Positions 21,953 to 39,639 of a stretch of 64,000 nucleotides of DNA are shown piece after piece. The notes below the pieces were generated by a model, which was given only the letters and a program-made list of their open reading frames with translations, did no database searches and had not been told where the DNA came from. Position 1 is the first letter of the stretch. Every line of letters starts with the position of its first letter. Origin of the DNA: Acholoe squamosa (Eukaryota > Annelida > Polychaeta > Phyllodocida > Polynoidae). The DNA lies in the NCBI GenBank assembly GCA_949317995.1, contig OX439040.1:72823972-72887971 (forward strand). Reading direction: 5' to 3'. Both the position numbers and the translations under genes were made by a program.

Positions 21953-22400
21953 CCCGCGCGCTACTATAGATCAAAAGAGGGGCGCGAAAACTCTCCGCGC
22001 CTCCGGCGTGGGGGGGCGCAAAAGATTTTGACTGCCATCGAGGGGGGGGGGGCATAAAAAATTTCCGCGCTTCTGCGCGAAAACCCACCACCCGCCCCCT
22101 GTTGATAAATAATGACCAATCCCTTAGCTCAGCTTCCAATACTGATATCTGATCTGAATCTTATAAAAATTTACCCGAGTAACGGGGATTTGGGGGTAAA
22201 ATAAGGTCTTACCCGACTCTGGGCGGGGTAGGGGGCACAGCCCCCAAAATTTGGGGAACGCTGCCTTTTTTTTTTTTTTTTTTTTTTTTGCTAGAAATAG
22301 GGTAAATCTTTTACGCCCTCCTCGAGGGTGAAAAGTTTTTATGCCCCCAACCGCTACGACCACCCCCTCCCCTCCGTTGAGAGTACCCCCGTTGATAAAT
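21953..22400. repeat. G-rich repeat with poly(T) tract
   Basis: GC-rich patches and G or C runs alternate with the word GTTGATAAATAATGACCA, which occurs at about 22101 and 22391. A run of more than 20 T lies near 22262-22289. It resembles the other G-run elements whose ends carry a TCATTATTTAT word (40.07, 41.95, 42.59 kb). Confidence 0.45.
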
Positions 22401-23450
22401 AATGACCACTAGCTAACCGGGTAACATTACATTCGGCGGGAAATTAGCGTAACTTCTTGCGGCTAGAGTCAGAGGCTAGAGTCTTAAATAAAATACGGAA
22501 ATTCTCCTGCAAAAGCTAACACACATTTAGCTTGGTCTATGCTTAAATATAGATAACAAACAAGATATCCATACAAAAATGGAACATCGTATCATAACCT
22601 TAGAAATCATAGAAAATACTAAACAATTTACGCAAAGGTAAGCTCGTTGCTCGGTCGATTTTTCGGTACTTTCGATCGATGACTCTTTAAAGAGGGTTTG
22701 TAATCTAAAAACTACGGTATCATTCCAAAGAAAGGTATAGTATTGCTCCTAGATTAGCCTTATATTAATTAAAGAATACATTGCTGTTTATCTTTGTGTA
22801 TTGAGAAGGAATCGTTGACAGGTGAGCGATAATTGGTCGTTTGTAATGAGCAAAAAACTACCCATTTCACCACCTTCAGTTATCAAACCCTTGACCCTTG
22901 GCCGGTGAATTTGGCCAACTATTTATAGCGAGTTCTCCCAATCATACACGGGCAAGATATCGACAGCTGATTTACTCCAGACATCGTCCATCAGGTGTAT
23001 TCTCATGTAGCTGGTCTTTTCACTTGTGTCAACACAGCAGACGTCACGTATGTACTACCGGTACTACTCGGGTCACGGGTGGCGGTAGACTTTTGGCAGG
23101 TTTTGCAGTTTACTTTGGATCTTTTGACCCCTTTGGCAAACTGCCTTTGGAACGTCCTTTCTGAGCCTCAAAACCTCAGAATGGGCTATTTCATTTCATC
23201 AAAACTTACAAAAGATACCGACTTATTAACACATTGCAACTGGCGTGCATTCTATATCACTTTCAATTTGCATGCCAATAAGACATAAGTGAATAACACT
23301 GTTTTATTACTTTGGATAAATTTGATATGATAAGAAATAATAATAATTCTGTGTAAACGGAAACACCAAACACATGGACTGGCCTGTTGGAATGCTTCCA
23401 GATAGGCACTTACCTAGTTTTCAAGACTTTGTCCAATGCATTTTATCTTT
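22400..23450. other. Intergenic, no gene recognised
   Basis: Unique-looking sequence. Two overlapping open frames at 22898-23288 reach only 88-97 residues, show no recognisable motif and have no supporting splice context. Confidence 0.4.
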
Positions 23451-23451
23451 T

Positions 23452-23905
23452 AAGCAATGGATAGATCTCATCAAAGGAAATGAATTTGCTCTTTAAATTA
23501 AGTCTTTATGCCAAGTATAAGGTAAGTTATGAATGATCAAAGACCCCAAATCGTACCCAAAATTCTGCCACTGTTAGGAGTTTAAATAGGGCCCAGATTT
23601 GTGATCAAGCATATCTGATACAGGAGTGGCTACATCTTAAATCATTATTTTGGACTATTTTCTTTTCATGTATGAAAGAGTTCCCCATAAAAGGTTGAAA
23701 ATCAATGTATCATATCAAAATTTAACAATTTAAAGGGATTTTACCTTGACCTAATATCATCTGCGGTTTAGCGATCTCACAGAATTGGCCCAAATTATAG
23801 AGTTGATATGTGATCTTTAATCGGTAAGAATTTCCCTTTGAATTGATGTAAAGACTTCATTTAAAAAGGAAATCCACTTATTTTTATCAGCTCTATCCAT
23901 TGCTA
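23452..23905. mobile_element. Foldback element with diverged 150-bp arms
   Basis: AGCAATGGATAGATCTCATC at the left recurs inverted at the right as AGCTCTATCCATTGCTATA. Complementarity continues inward with gaps for roughly 150 bp (AAGTCTTTA, GATCAAAGA and AATTTGGGCC-type words). No coding capacity. Confidence 0.6.
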
Positions 23906-24637
23906 TATAAATGATATTGTCATACTAGTGATTGTGCATGATCAAGTTGTCATATGAGAAATATCATAAGACTAGTGGTATATAGTGTAATTACCTCAAG
24001 GCTCTTATAAATAGTGTTATTTCCAGTTGTCACTGGTTTATTCAGCTTTAGGCAACATGTAAGAAATATCAATCATACAGTAGTTAGTATGTAGGTCATT
24101 TGTACATACAGTAAATATACAGTAATTTATAAAGTATAATGTTCTGTTCCACTCCACCTGTGAGGTAATAATAATACAATGTCCAGCATAGTTCTAGGTG
24201 GGTTCCCACACCTAGCTCCTGGCCTGCTGCTTAGAGGAATAATGTAATAATGAATAACTTTACCCTCTGGTGGAAGTCTTGAGGAAGATACCCTCTGGCC
24301 ACTAATGATAGAAACCAATGCCTGTCTAGCATAGTTTCACCATAGTGCAGTGGTATAGCAGGTAGCAGGAGATGACTGGAGATGTTACCTCTAGAGCGGT
24401 TCTTGGTGTTCTGTCCTCTTGGAGGTGCAGACAGGCTATTTGTAGCAAATCTTGGAAAAGCACCTCTAGACTGACTGGGGCCAGTAGCATCTGCCTAACT
24501 CTGCAATTGTTTGAGGGGAGTCTTTCATGTGTCACTGGGTGCACAAAGGACCCCCATGGGCGCCGCTGTGTCCCCCATTGTCTTGGTCGGTTCTGTAACT
24601 TCAAACCCTCATATCTCGGTCGTTTATGCAGCTACAA

Positions 24638-24658
24638 CCGCCATTTTGCGCATGCGCG
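24638..24658 (+). promoter_or_regulatory. Candidate promoter: YY1-like and NRF1-like sites
   Basis: CCGCCATTTT (reverse YY1 core) runs directly into TGCGCATGCGCG (NRF1 consensus), in a locally CpG-richer stretch. The ALDH9A1 start codon at 26923 lies 8 nt after a good splice acceptor (CATCCCTTCCAG), so an upstream non-coding first exon is expected. This site, 2.3 kb upstream, is a candidate for it. The link is inference. Confidence 0.4.
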
Positions 24659-24699
24659 GAGTTGAATATGCCAAGTTTAAACTGCCCGCTGGATAGGCG

Positions 24700-26530
24700 C
24701 GTAACTCGCGCCGGTTTGTCTGTAGTGCACTCGGAGCTCCATTCAGTCTCCATAGCGTAACTTCCTTAATAATGGGAGTTCCGCCTTGATCTTGGGCTCA
24801 TTTTGACCGTCTAATTATGGGCTTTCCATAAATGTTTTGATATTTGACCTAGCTCGCTCAGGAGCGGCGCTAGAGCGACCGGACGGTTATGGCGTCGTGC
24901 TTATGTAACCCATTGTTCAGTTATTAGAGTGCTCAGACACTCATGACGGCGTCAGCGGTGCTCAGGCACCTGTGACGGCCGGTTGCATTCACTTACAACT
25001 TATTAGTTTGTGCACTGAACCATGAGGTCGCACACTGAGACCCTCATTTTTATTATATTGTGCAGTGAACCATTAGGTCGCAGCCTTTGATGTCAGAAAC
25101 TCTGTCTAACTGACTCTGGCTGGTGTGCAGTGGGGCATGAACGCTCTTATACAAAGTTTGAGCGCTCTTATAGCTCTTAGAACCAACCTCTGTATTAATT
25201 TCATAGATATTCTTTGATTAATACAAAATATGTTAGAATTTATGGAATAATAAAATGGTATATCAATATACATAGGATTGGATTCTAGCAAACAGACAAG
25301 GACCTAACATGGAGAAGCTGGTGGAAGGGTGATAACGAATGGTACACTAAAATTTTTGTGGGGTCTGGCAAACATCCTGTTCCCCTATGAAATGAAAAAC
25401 CCTAGACAGTTTCTAAACCATTTTTTTTTCTGTAGAAAGTGTGAGAACTATTCTCTTTTATGTGAGATTTGGCCTTTATACCAAAAATGATTTCAAAGTT
25501 ATGGGGTAACTTCACTTGGGGAGAATGGGATGTTTATCTGAATCAATTATTTCTCAAATAGATTCTTATTAAACCCCTAATCAATCCCTTTAAAATGAGC
25601 CCATGTTTGTTAAGATCCTCCAATAAATAGCTACACAATGAGCTTGCAAAAAAAAGGAGAGTTTAGCACTCCCCAGTTTCAGCTTTATCACAGTTTCACA
25701 CCTCCACTGCAGCAGAACCATGCACTGGGGGTAGGTAAGTGCCTAAATTCCAGACTGTGATGAAGCTAAGGACAAATTTGTTCATAAGGACACCAACCTA
25801 CTGTGGAAAATGTGCTGTGAATTTCTTAAGGAATCAGACATGGATGTAGTTAAGAATATTGGATTAAATGAAACCACTTACATGGACATCCCTTTCCATC
25901 ATGGCACTTTCATCGCTTATTCCTGCTGCTCCACGGATGTCATATTCTAAAGCCCAGGACCATATTGTTGGATCCAATACTCTGGCAAAGGTTGCATTTT
26001 CTTGTCATACCGGTACCTGGCAAATCACAGAGAAGGTCACAGCAGCAGATCAACAGCTGCTATAAAACAGCAGCTGTCTGCAGAAATCAAAAACTTTAGA
26101 CATCTGTGACAGATTCCCTTAGACGACAACATTTGCACAGACAAACGGAGTAGTGAATCACCCCCTTTATTAAAGGCAACTGCTAGTTTTGATCAGTATC
26201 TAAGGAATGCACTCCCTATCAGATCGAGAACATCAAACATATTTGATATTGACCTACTGGATCGGAAGTCTCCCTCAGATGCCCCAACATCATGATTGGC
26301 TGACCCAGTTTGGCCCGTCTGCAATCCCCTTTAACTGTTTTTACTTGCTATAATACCATTCACAGAATATTTGCAGTTGTCAGTCCTTGGCTAAAATTAC
26401 TTATTGCATTATACAAAATACCACACGTTCACTATGAGCTGTTAGGCTGTCTGGTATTGTAGGCACAAAAGAGTGACACAAACCAGTATAGATTCTTGAC
26501 TGTGTATTTAAGTTAATGTAAGTTAATATT
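24700..26530. other. No gene recognised; possible 5' region of the ALDH9A1-like gene
   Basis: No open frame with recognisable content. If a 5' UTR exon exists it should lie between here and 26914. A short repeated word CATTAGGTCGCA/CATGAGGTCGCA occurs near 25021 and 25071. Confidence 0.35.
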
Positions 26531-26532
26531 AA

Positions 26533-26796
26533 TATAGTTTCCGCGTCTTATACGTGGGGTTTTAGTTCTTATTGGATCCACAAGGGGGGCATCAAGACCT
26601 TTCTTTTGACATGCCCTCTTAGTCATAATAAGATATAAGGGGGTCCAGGGGGGCTCAAGCTACACATAGGTTTTTGAATTTTGAAAATTCATTGAGTAGA
26701 ACCAAAGTTATTAATTTTTCATTTTTTTGAGAATTTTCCAAAACTCTAGGTGCGTCTTATACGCGCACTGCGTCTTATACGCGGGAGATTACGGTA
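26533..26796. mobile_element. MITE, GTATAAGACGC family, left end eroded
   Basis: The right end CGCGGGAGATTACGGTA is intact; the left begins within TTTCCGCGTCTTATACG. The interior matches the 8.50-kb copy. It ends about 125 bp before the ALDH9A1 start codon, in the presumed first intron. Confidence 0.75.
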
Positions 26797-26922
26797 GTTA
26801 TTATAGTACCGGTAAGTTAAGATAATTTTTTTTCCTGACGGAGCACACTGAAATCCGCCTAGAGAGGTTATGATATATAAACTTGTTAATGATGTAAACA
26901 TTCATCCCTTCCAGAAATAACA

Positions 26923-33252
<6,330 letters not shown>

Positions 33253-33417
33253 TCCGATAAGTGCCACATATGCATCAGGGCATCATGCCTGATAGGCGGT
33301 ATGATGCAGCATAGAATAGCTGATGAGTCCGCCCGTTAAGCTAGCCAACACTGAGCCTGCCTCTTCGTTCATTCCACAATACTCATATTCAGGATATCGT
33401 TATCATAGACTTACCGA

Positions 33418-33423
33418 AATAAA
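33418..33423 (+). terminator. Poly(A) signal of the ALDH9A1-like gene
   Basis: AATAAA 166 nt after the stop codon, the first one in the 3' flank. Confidence 0.6.
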
Positions 33424-33424
33424 A

Positions 33425-33970
33425 CTGGTTGAAAACTGGTGATGCTCAATAATAATAAGAATGTGGGAACGCTACAGAGATGTATAGGGTAGACATTGCA
33501 TACTGATACACCTTGTGATAAATATATAGGATTATTTTTATTCAAAATAATGATATCAATTCATACATTACACATCTAAGAGATTGCAAAAAAAAGAAGA
33601 AAAGTACACAGTTAAAGGGTCATTTCATATTGGCCAATAGACTTATGTCATAGTGTCATGACGAAACTAAGGGGAAAGTAAAATATTCATTTCCAAGTTC
33701 ACTTACACTATGATTGTATATATTGAGCAGACCTTACACAGCCTGTGCCATAATCATGAAGAATAGCCTTATGAGTGCTTGAAAAAATGTACAGAATACA
33801 AAATAGCTTGTACAGCTAGTTTAGTAAATCTCAGTACGTTATCTGTTCATATAATTTGTTCAAATCGGGGATACTGATAGCAATAAACTGTTAAGAATTC
33901 AATCATGTTAATAAGTACTTCTGTTTGATAGTTTTTATTCAGTGCTGTGACACATTTTCAGTTTTCACAG
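33425..33970. other. Intergenic, no gene recognised
   Basis: AT-rich spacer between the ALDH9A1-like gene and the receptor pseudogene, without recognised coding sequence. Confidence 0.45.
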
Positions 33971-33973
33971 GTG

Positions 33974-34104
33974 TTTTGTATGTGGTGCACATATGCGCGG
34001 GCACAAATACATTCCTCTGAAATTGTGTAATGTAGTTCTCGCCATGAATATGACCTTAGCTGTCGAAATGGCGTTAAACATCTATTACTCACTCACTCAC
34101 TCAC
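33974..34104 (+). mobile_element. Short retroposon (SINE 3' module) with (ACTC)n tail and target-site duplication
   Basis: Carries GGTGCACATATGCGCGGGCA, TGTCGAAATGGCGTTAAAC and an ACTCACTCACTC tail. TCACAGGTGTTTT occurs immediately before (about 33961-33973) and after (about 34103-34115), a clear target duplication. No A/B boxes are seen, so it may be 5'-truncated. Confidence 0.7.
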
Positions 34105-35579
34105 TCACAGGTGTTTTCTGGCTCAGGGGATACCCTAGGCGGTCCCATCTTTCATAAATTCACCACCCATCTTTAATTGCCCAAATAAAAGCCTAAAATG
34201 TCCTATGTTCCTATATGCCACACATTCTTGTACAACTTCAGGGTGTGAAATTTCCGCGTTTTTGATGCTCACGTGGACCATTCCTGGGATCTGTGCAAAT
34301 CCACTGAGAAAATGAATTACCATTTATTGGGGGGGGTTCTTAGAAATTTCCAAATGTTAGATTTAATGTCAGCCCAAATGGAGGTAGATAAGTATCCCAA
34401 TGGTAAATTGTGGCCTCATTGTACAGTAGAGAGTAATATAATGTAGCCAATTAAATAGTGAAATCACTTATCTTATGTAATAATGTGAACTAGAAATCCT
34501 TGTGAGGTGGTACAATGCGCTTCAGAGGAAACTGTTTTCGGGATTTCACACCCCTAAGTTGTCAAAGTCTACTGCTAGTGTGATATATGTGACAAAATAG
34601 TCACCCTTTAATATGTACTCTCTAAAACCATAATACCGGTAATCATCCGATTTACAAGTCATGTAGCTCATCATATTGAGCTTCTTGAGGGACGGCCAAA
34701 AGGATTTTGACAATCCTGGGGGACTTAAAATGTCATCCTTTGTTTTAGCGAAAAACAGAGTTTCATGATATGTTTAAGTCCTCAAATTCTGTTAGAGAAA
34801 ACCACCTTGGAGTGAATGAACCACTGGAACTGTGCAACATTTACTCTTAATTGCACATATTCCTTTGATATTTCTTTTGTTGCCATGAGCTATAGCGTTC
34901 TTGATAAAATCAACTTATATTGTCCAAACAAAGTCAACAGAAACATTTTGGTTACATTGGCTATAAGCATAAAAAAACCTGTCCATGGACCAATGACATG
35001 TCGTTATGCTGGTAATTGCATATACTCTTATGACATTTTTGTTGAACATTCATACCAATTAGTGATATTCGTAAGATGTCATGGACAGTTTGAGGGGTAT
35101 ATTTACATCTATAATGCTATAACTGAACTGATGCCAATTTTATTCTTTAACAAATTTGATTTATTTTGCAATAGTACACCCCTGCAGGGAAAGCAGTAAT
35201 GAGGCATATGAGAGTTATCATGATTTCAGGCTCCCCTTTTCAACCTTATGAAATATATATAGTCTTGACAAATAGGCATGTAGAAAAAATATATCTTAGG
35301 AATGGAATGGTTAATTACGAAAGTAATACCACTCAGTATCTGGTTTGACTAGTATCAACCCATTATTAGTCAAAGTACTAAGTTTGTGTTACAGTGGATA
35401 TGAAACTGAAGATGGCTCCTTTAGTGGGCTGACTATTATTACAAGTGGTAAAGAAAGAGAGAAAATTCAGTTTTGCCAAGCTAGAAGTATTTACAAAGTC
35501 TCCCTATTTTAACCTCATGATTATTACTGCAGGCTCCTTTCGCCTTGGCTGTTTTACTACGGAGCCCCTAATAGGACAT

Positions 35580-36130
35580 CCCCCTGTGGAGTGGGGACCT
35601 TCATGTGAGGGCATGAAGGAGCAGAATAACTTCATTGGGAGTCCACAAGGAGAAATCTCCTTCCATACTAACAGTGGGCATACCAGATTCGTAAAAGGCG
35701 ACAAACTTGGGGTTTCTTGTGTCTTGGGGTGAGCATGTGGGCAGCTGGTGTCCATATGCGCGGGCCTGGGCTTACATGCTTGTCTTTTGCCATGGGATTC
35801 CCCCTCAGTGAACCACGTCTGAGTGATCAAAGGCCGTGGTTTGTCTGGCCCTGCCTATGGGACCAGGCAAATAAAAGAACACTTGCTATCCTTCGAAAAG
35901 AGTAGGGGAATGAAGCCCCGGTAGCGGTTTTCCCCCTCGACCCTCCTCATAGATTCGGTCATTCATCTCATAGATTCGGTCATTCATAGATTCGGTCACT
36001 GCTGTGTCGGGCAAGCAGCATATAAATACCTGTCCAAAAAGAAAAGAAAGGACTTAATGTCCGAGAAACCTTGAATGTCTGAGTTCCTCGATGGCCCCCG
36101 GACGTAAAACTAAACAAACAAACAAACAAA
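35580..36130 (+). mobile_element. Nested retroposon with (AAAC)n tail
   Basis: CTAATAGGACAT is present at 35568-35579 and again at 36131-36142, so about 550 bp were inserted into the left end of the foldback element. The right end reads GGCCCCCGGACGTAAAAC-like sequence (GATGGCCCCCGGACG) followed by AAAC repeats, typical of LINE or SINE 3' ends. It shares a CATATGCGCGGGC word with the SINE module at 33.97 kb. A tandem word ATAGATTCGGTCATTCAT occurs near 35950-35998. Confidence 0.75.
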
Positions 36131-36177
36131 CTAATAGGACATACCCAAAAGATTTTTTTTTGTGCAAAATATATTCC

Positions 36178-36350
36178 TGCGGGTACAGGAACATTCCTGC
36201 GGAAACAGGGATATTTCTGTGGAAACAGGGACATTCCTGCGGATACAGGAAGATTCCTGTGGATACAGGAAGATTCCTGTGGATACAGGAAGATTCCTGT
36301 GGATACAGGAAGATTCCTGTGGGTACAGGAAGATTTCTGGGGGAACGGAA
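36178..36350. repeat. Minisatellite of 20-bp hairpin units, left arm of the foldback element
   Basis: About eight units of TTCCTGTGGATACAGGAAGA. Within each unit TTCCTGT pairs with ACAGGAA across a four-base loop, so every unit can form its own hairpin. The central four units are almost identical. Confidence 0.85.
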
Positions 36351-36439
36351 ATATTCTAACATTTTTAGGGTTTAAAATTGAAGAATTACCCACATAAATG
36401 TTGCCAAATATTTGAGAGATACTTTCTCACATGCAAGAA

Positions 36440-36712
36440 TATTTGTACACCCACAACAATTATTTGTGCATCCCCAAGAATTATTTCATGTAGCCGCAAG
36501 AGTTATGTGTGCATCTACAAGATTGTTTGTGCATCCACAAGAATTGTTTGTGTACCCCCAAGGATGTTTCTGTACCCGCCAAAAGCATTTCTGTATCCCC
36601 AGGAATAGTTTCTGTACCCACAAAAATTATTCTTGTGCCTGCAAGAATTGTCAGTACTCGCAAGAATTGTTCAGTATCCGCAAGAATTGTTCAGTACCCA
36701 CAAAAATAATTT
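36440..36712. repeat. Minisatellite of about 20-bp units, right arm of the foldback element
   Basis: Around 13 diverged units of the type TTCTGTACCCACAAGAATTG. They read as the approximate reverse complement of the left array (CTGTATCCCCAGGAAT), so the two arrays can pair as arms of a large hairpin. Confidence 0.75.
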
Positions 36713-38448
36713 TGTAGAAAAAATAATTACTTTTGGTATGTCCTATAAGGGGCTCCGTATGTTTAACAGTGCAAGGTCTCACATTTAAGTTTCTCAATGA
36801 GCCTGAGAAAATCTAATATGCCTTTCAAAAGAGTATTCTGTCCTTACCTTGATGAAGTTGAATATGGTCTACGCCCTTCAACTGGAAACACAATTTGGAG
36901 AGGTAAATTATCCAGTGGGCAAACTTATATCAAAAGGATAAATTTGTTTGTTCTGGCGAGACATATAATGGTAATCCGGGTTGCTGTACCACAAAACTAT
37001 ATCTTAAAAAAATATAGACTGTAATGGGAAATTCTCATTGTTTGATTTTGTTTTTGTATAATATTACTGGAAAAACTAAGGAAGTGACAATTAACACTAC
37101 ATCCTTGACTTTCCAACTTGAGTGGACAGTGAATGAATGCTGTCTGCTACACAGCATTGTCTTCATCATTCTCATAAAACCGGTTGTCCCAAAAAGGTAT
37201 ACCTGTTTTAGGTGTGACTCTATAGATTTTATTTGTCCAGCAGACATTGAAAAATCATTCACTCTTTTGGATTTTCTGTCATTTCAAAGGCTTCTTTTAC
37301 TAAGAGTTGATAGATTGCTTATTAACCTACTACATGACCATATATATTACAGGCTCGAAATTAACATTTTCCTTTGGAGACTTTGCCTGTCTTAACGCAT
37401 ACCATGTTGATTTATTTGAATTTAGAGTGTTTGACTATTGTAGTTTTCACAATATGGATACTGTTTGGTGTTCATATACACACATACCTCAGACAAATAT
37501 AACACTATATTTTCGTCTCACATATCTTACCCTTACCATAAGAAAAAATCCCAGTGAGAAAGGTGATGTAGGGTACTGTGCACTAATAATTAAAGCATCA
37601 AATATAGAACCTCTAAACAAGCTCAGATCTGAACTAGAAATTCCAAAGTCTCATATCTCCAGGAATGGGGGCTTGAGACATCTCTTTCAAAATAAAACAC
37701 TGATTATACCTGACGAAAGATTCAAATATCTTCCTTATCTACATTCTCTGCCAATATTTGTTGGACTGAAATTTTCTAAGGTAAGCTACATCTTCCTGCC
37801 TATGCCATACTTTTAAAATTGATGTACCTTTTATTAACCTTAAACCAGAATGCAAGAGTAGAAACTCTCAATATCACAGTGTGAGGTTTCCTTGTTTTAA
37901 TAGATAAATCATTGTTTTAGCCTTTTGACTGTCAGTAATGGCCCGATATGACACACCTTTAATTTCAGGAAGGATCTCTGAGTTCTGTTGCAAATGATCC
38001 TGTGTTTGTCTATGAATGGGACAAGTTAGAAAAGTATTATGAGAAGAGACATTAGAGCTGCGATAATGATGAAACAGCCAAACAGAATGGAGCATTACTC
38101 ATGTGTAATGGCAGTGTTCATAGACTCACTGAACGTGTCCTGGATCACAGTACCTTGTAACAAGAAGAACCCTTTAGTATGCCTTATTTGCTTACTACGA
38201 CATACTAAGGGACCTCAGAGAAACATAAATCTTAATGGCGTCTTAGAGACCTGCCAAATAGGTTGGACATACTTATTACAAACTGAGTCATTGCAGTACC
38301 AGACAATACTTCCCAGTGTAAATTTTCCAGATATATCGCAAAGCTATCCTTAAATAGACTGCAAATCAATTCATCTAATGATATGTTAGATAACTTCAGG
38401 TTTAATGAAGTTGACATTCGTGTTCATGAAATCTATACTACCGTAATC

Positions 38449-38734
38449 TCCCGCGTATAAGGCGCGTCTTATACGGGGGGTTTTAGTTCTAATTGGATCC
38501 ACAAGGGGGACACCAAGACCTTTCTTTTGATATGTTACACTACCATATAAGCTCATCTGCTGCATTTGGGGTCCAGGAGGGTCACGGGGGTCCAAACAGC
38601 ACATAGCTTTTTGAATTTTGAAAATCCATTCATTAGAACAAAAGTTATGAATTTTTTTATTTTTTTGACCATATTCTGAAACTCTGGGTGCGCCTTATAC
38701 GTGGGATGCGCCTTATACGCGGGAGATTACGGTA
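38449..38734. mobile_element. MITE of the TACCGTAATCTCCCGCG family inside the receptor pseudogene
   Basis: 286 bp, ends TACCGTAATCTCCCGCGTAT and CGCGGGAGATTACGGTA. It interrupts the codons for HEIYT and DTVIYKTH, which are continuous in the intact receptor. Confidence 0.9.
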
Positions 38735-39639
38735 CACTAGATACAGTAATTTATAAAACCCACATTGGATTTTCTAAATTCTATGATTTACCAAACCCTT
38801 TAATCCGCAATATGGCGCCAGTTAAAAAGCTCTGTTTGTTTGACAGGTTTATGCTTAGTTGTACTGATCTAGGTAACTTATTGGTTAGGTTTGATTATAT
38901 TTTGTACAGAAGCAATCACATTTTCAGTTTGATATTGATGATGGCACCCCTGCTTACGCTATTGTCCACAAATGCCTATATCCATGACACCTTTGTTAAT
39001 CACGAGAGGTATTGGCAGAAAAGTTAAATTTGTAAAGGTATTTATTTGTCAGCTTTCATGCCAACCCTCAGTTCTAATTTTGTATCATTTGGCTTGGTTG
39101 TTATGAAAACCATCTCTGTTCTTTATCCCTTCAATGCAGGGAACCTTTCAAAAGAGAATACTTTTATAAACATCATTGTCAGCTGGGTCCTGGCAGTGAT
39201 CTGTACCACCACATATATAGCACTTCCCAAAGTAACTGTAGAATACGATGACAATTACTATGGTTGTATAGTGCCATTGCAGGACACTGAATGGATCTGG
39301 TCCCTGGTTATGGTATCTATCCTGATTATACTTAATGCAACCATTGTAGTTTGTACTGTTGTAGGTGTGAGGGATGTTGCAACACAAAGGGCAAAGACTG
39401 GATTGGAGGACGGCCACTTACTAAAACCGTTCATTGAAAACCTTGTTTCTGCTACTGTATTCTTGATCTTGTGGCTGATTATCTTAGTTCTGCTAATTCT
39501 GATAATAGTGATATACCACAACCTGGTAATTGATACACTAACAGCCAAATGGTGCATCAACCTGCTGGTTATTACAGCACTGTTTGTGTCGTCAATGTGT
39601 AAGTGGCTGGTCTACCTGACATGAATTGGTAGCTGATGA

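Larger units (their letters stand above)
35558..36759. mobile_element. Foldback transposon with 8-bp target duplication, inserted in the receptor pseudogene
   Basis: Terminal repeats TACGGAGCCCCTAATAGG (35558) and CCTATAAGGGGCTCCGTA (ending 36759) are inverted. The target is duplicated as TGTTTTAC before and TGTTTAAC after; the intact receptor gene has TGTTTAAC once at this point, which confirms the insertion. The interior holds two arrays of about 20-bp units in opposite orientation, and a separate nested retroposon. Foldback elements such as Drosophila FB and sea urchin TU elements also have arms made of short tandem repeats; TU elements have 8-bp target duplications. Homology to them is not claimed. 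No transposase frame is visible. Confidence 0.85.
34757..39624 (+). pseudogene. Decayed paralog of the LDLa-LRR-7TM receptor
   Basis: It is collinear with the intact minus-strand receptor (54733-60152) from about residue 157 to its C-terminus. Long stretches keep clear identity (34816-35196, 36800-37020, 37070-37790, 38080-38350, 38740-39020, 39046-39621), and the single intron is recognisable at about 37782-37967. Damage: frameshift near 35190, stops near 35346 and 35360, a 1.2-kb transposon at 35558-36759, a MITE at 38449-38734, and two internal deletions near 38821 and 38890 that remove the LDLa repeats, all LRRs and TM1. An in-frame TAA lies near 39027. The 5' coding part (about 156 residues and signal peptide) is absent. 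The TM3-TM7 frame is still open for 192 residues, so decay is fairly recent. It is probably not translated as a receptor. Confidence 0.9.

Noticed and set aside
22898..23288. Overlapping 88- and 97-residue open frames
   Set aside because: No motif, no splice context, and two frames of similar length over the same DNA.
24326..24696. Several open frames of 60-97 residues around the NRF1/YY1 motif
   Set aside because: Overlapping frames on both strands in a GC-richer patch, without any family resemblance.
36178..36350. Regular repeats resembling a CRISPR array
   Set aside because: Units are contiguous 20-mers without unique spacers, in an animal genome, and inside a transposon.
36054..36393. 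Several repetitive open frames of 65-137 residues in both strands
   Set aside because: They are translations of the 20-bp hairpin array; frames shift freely between units and all strands look equally open.
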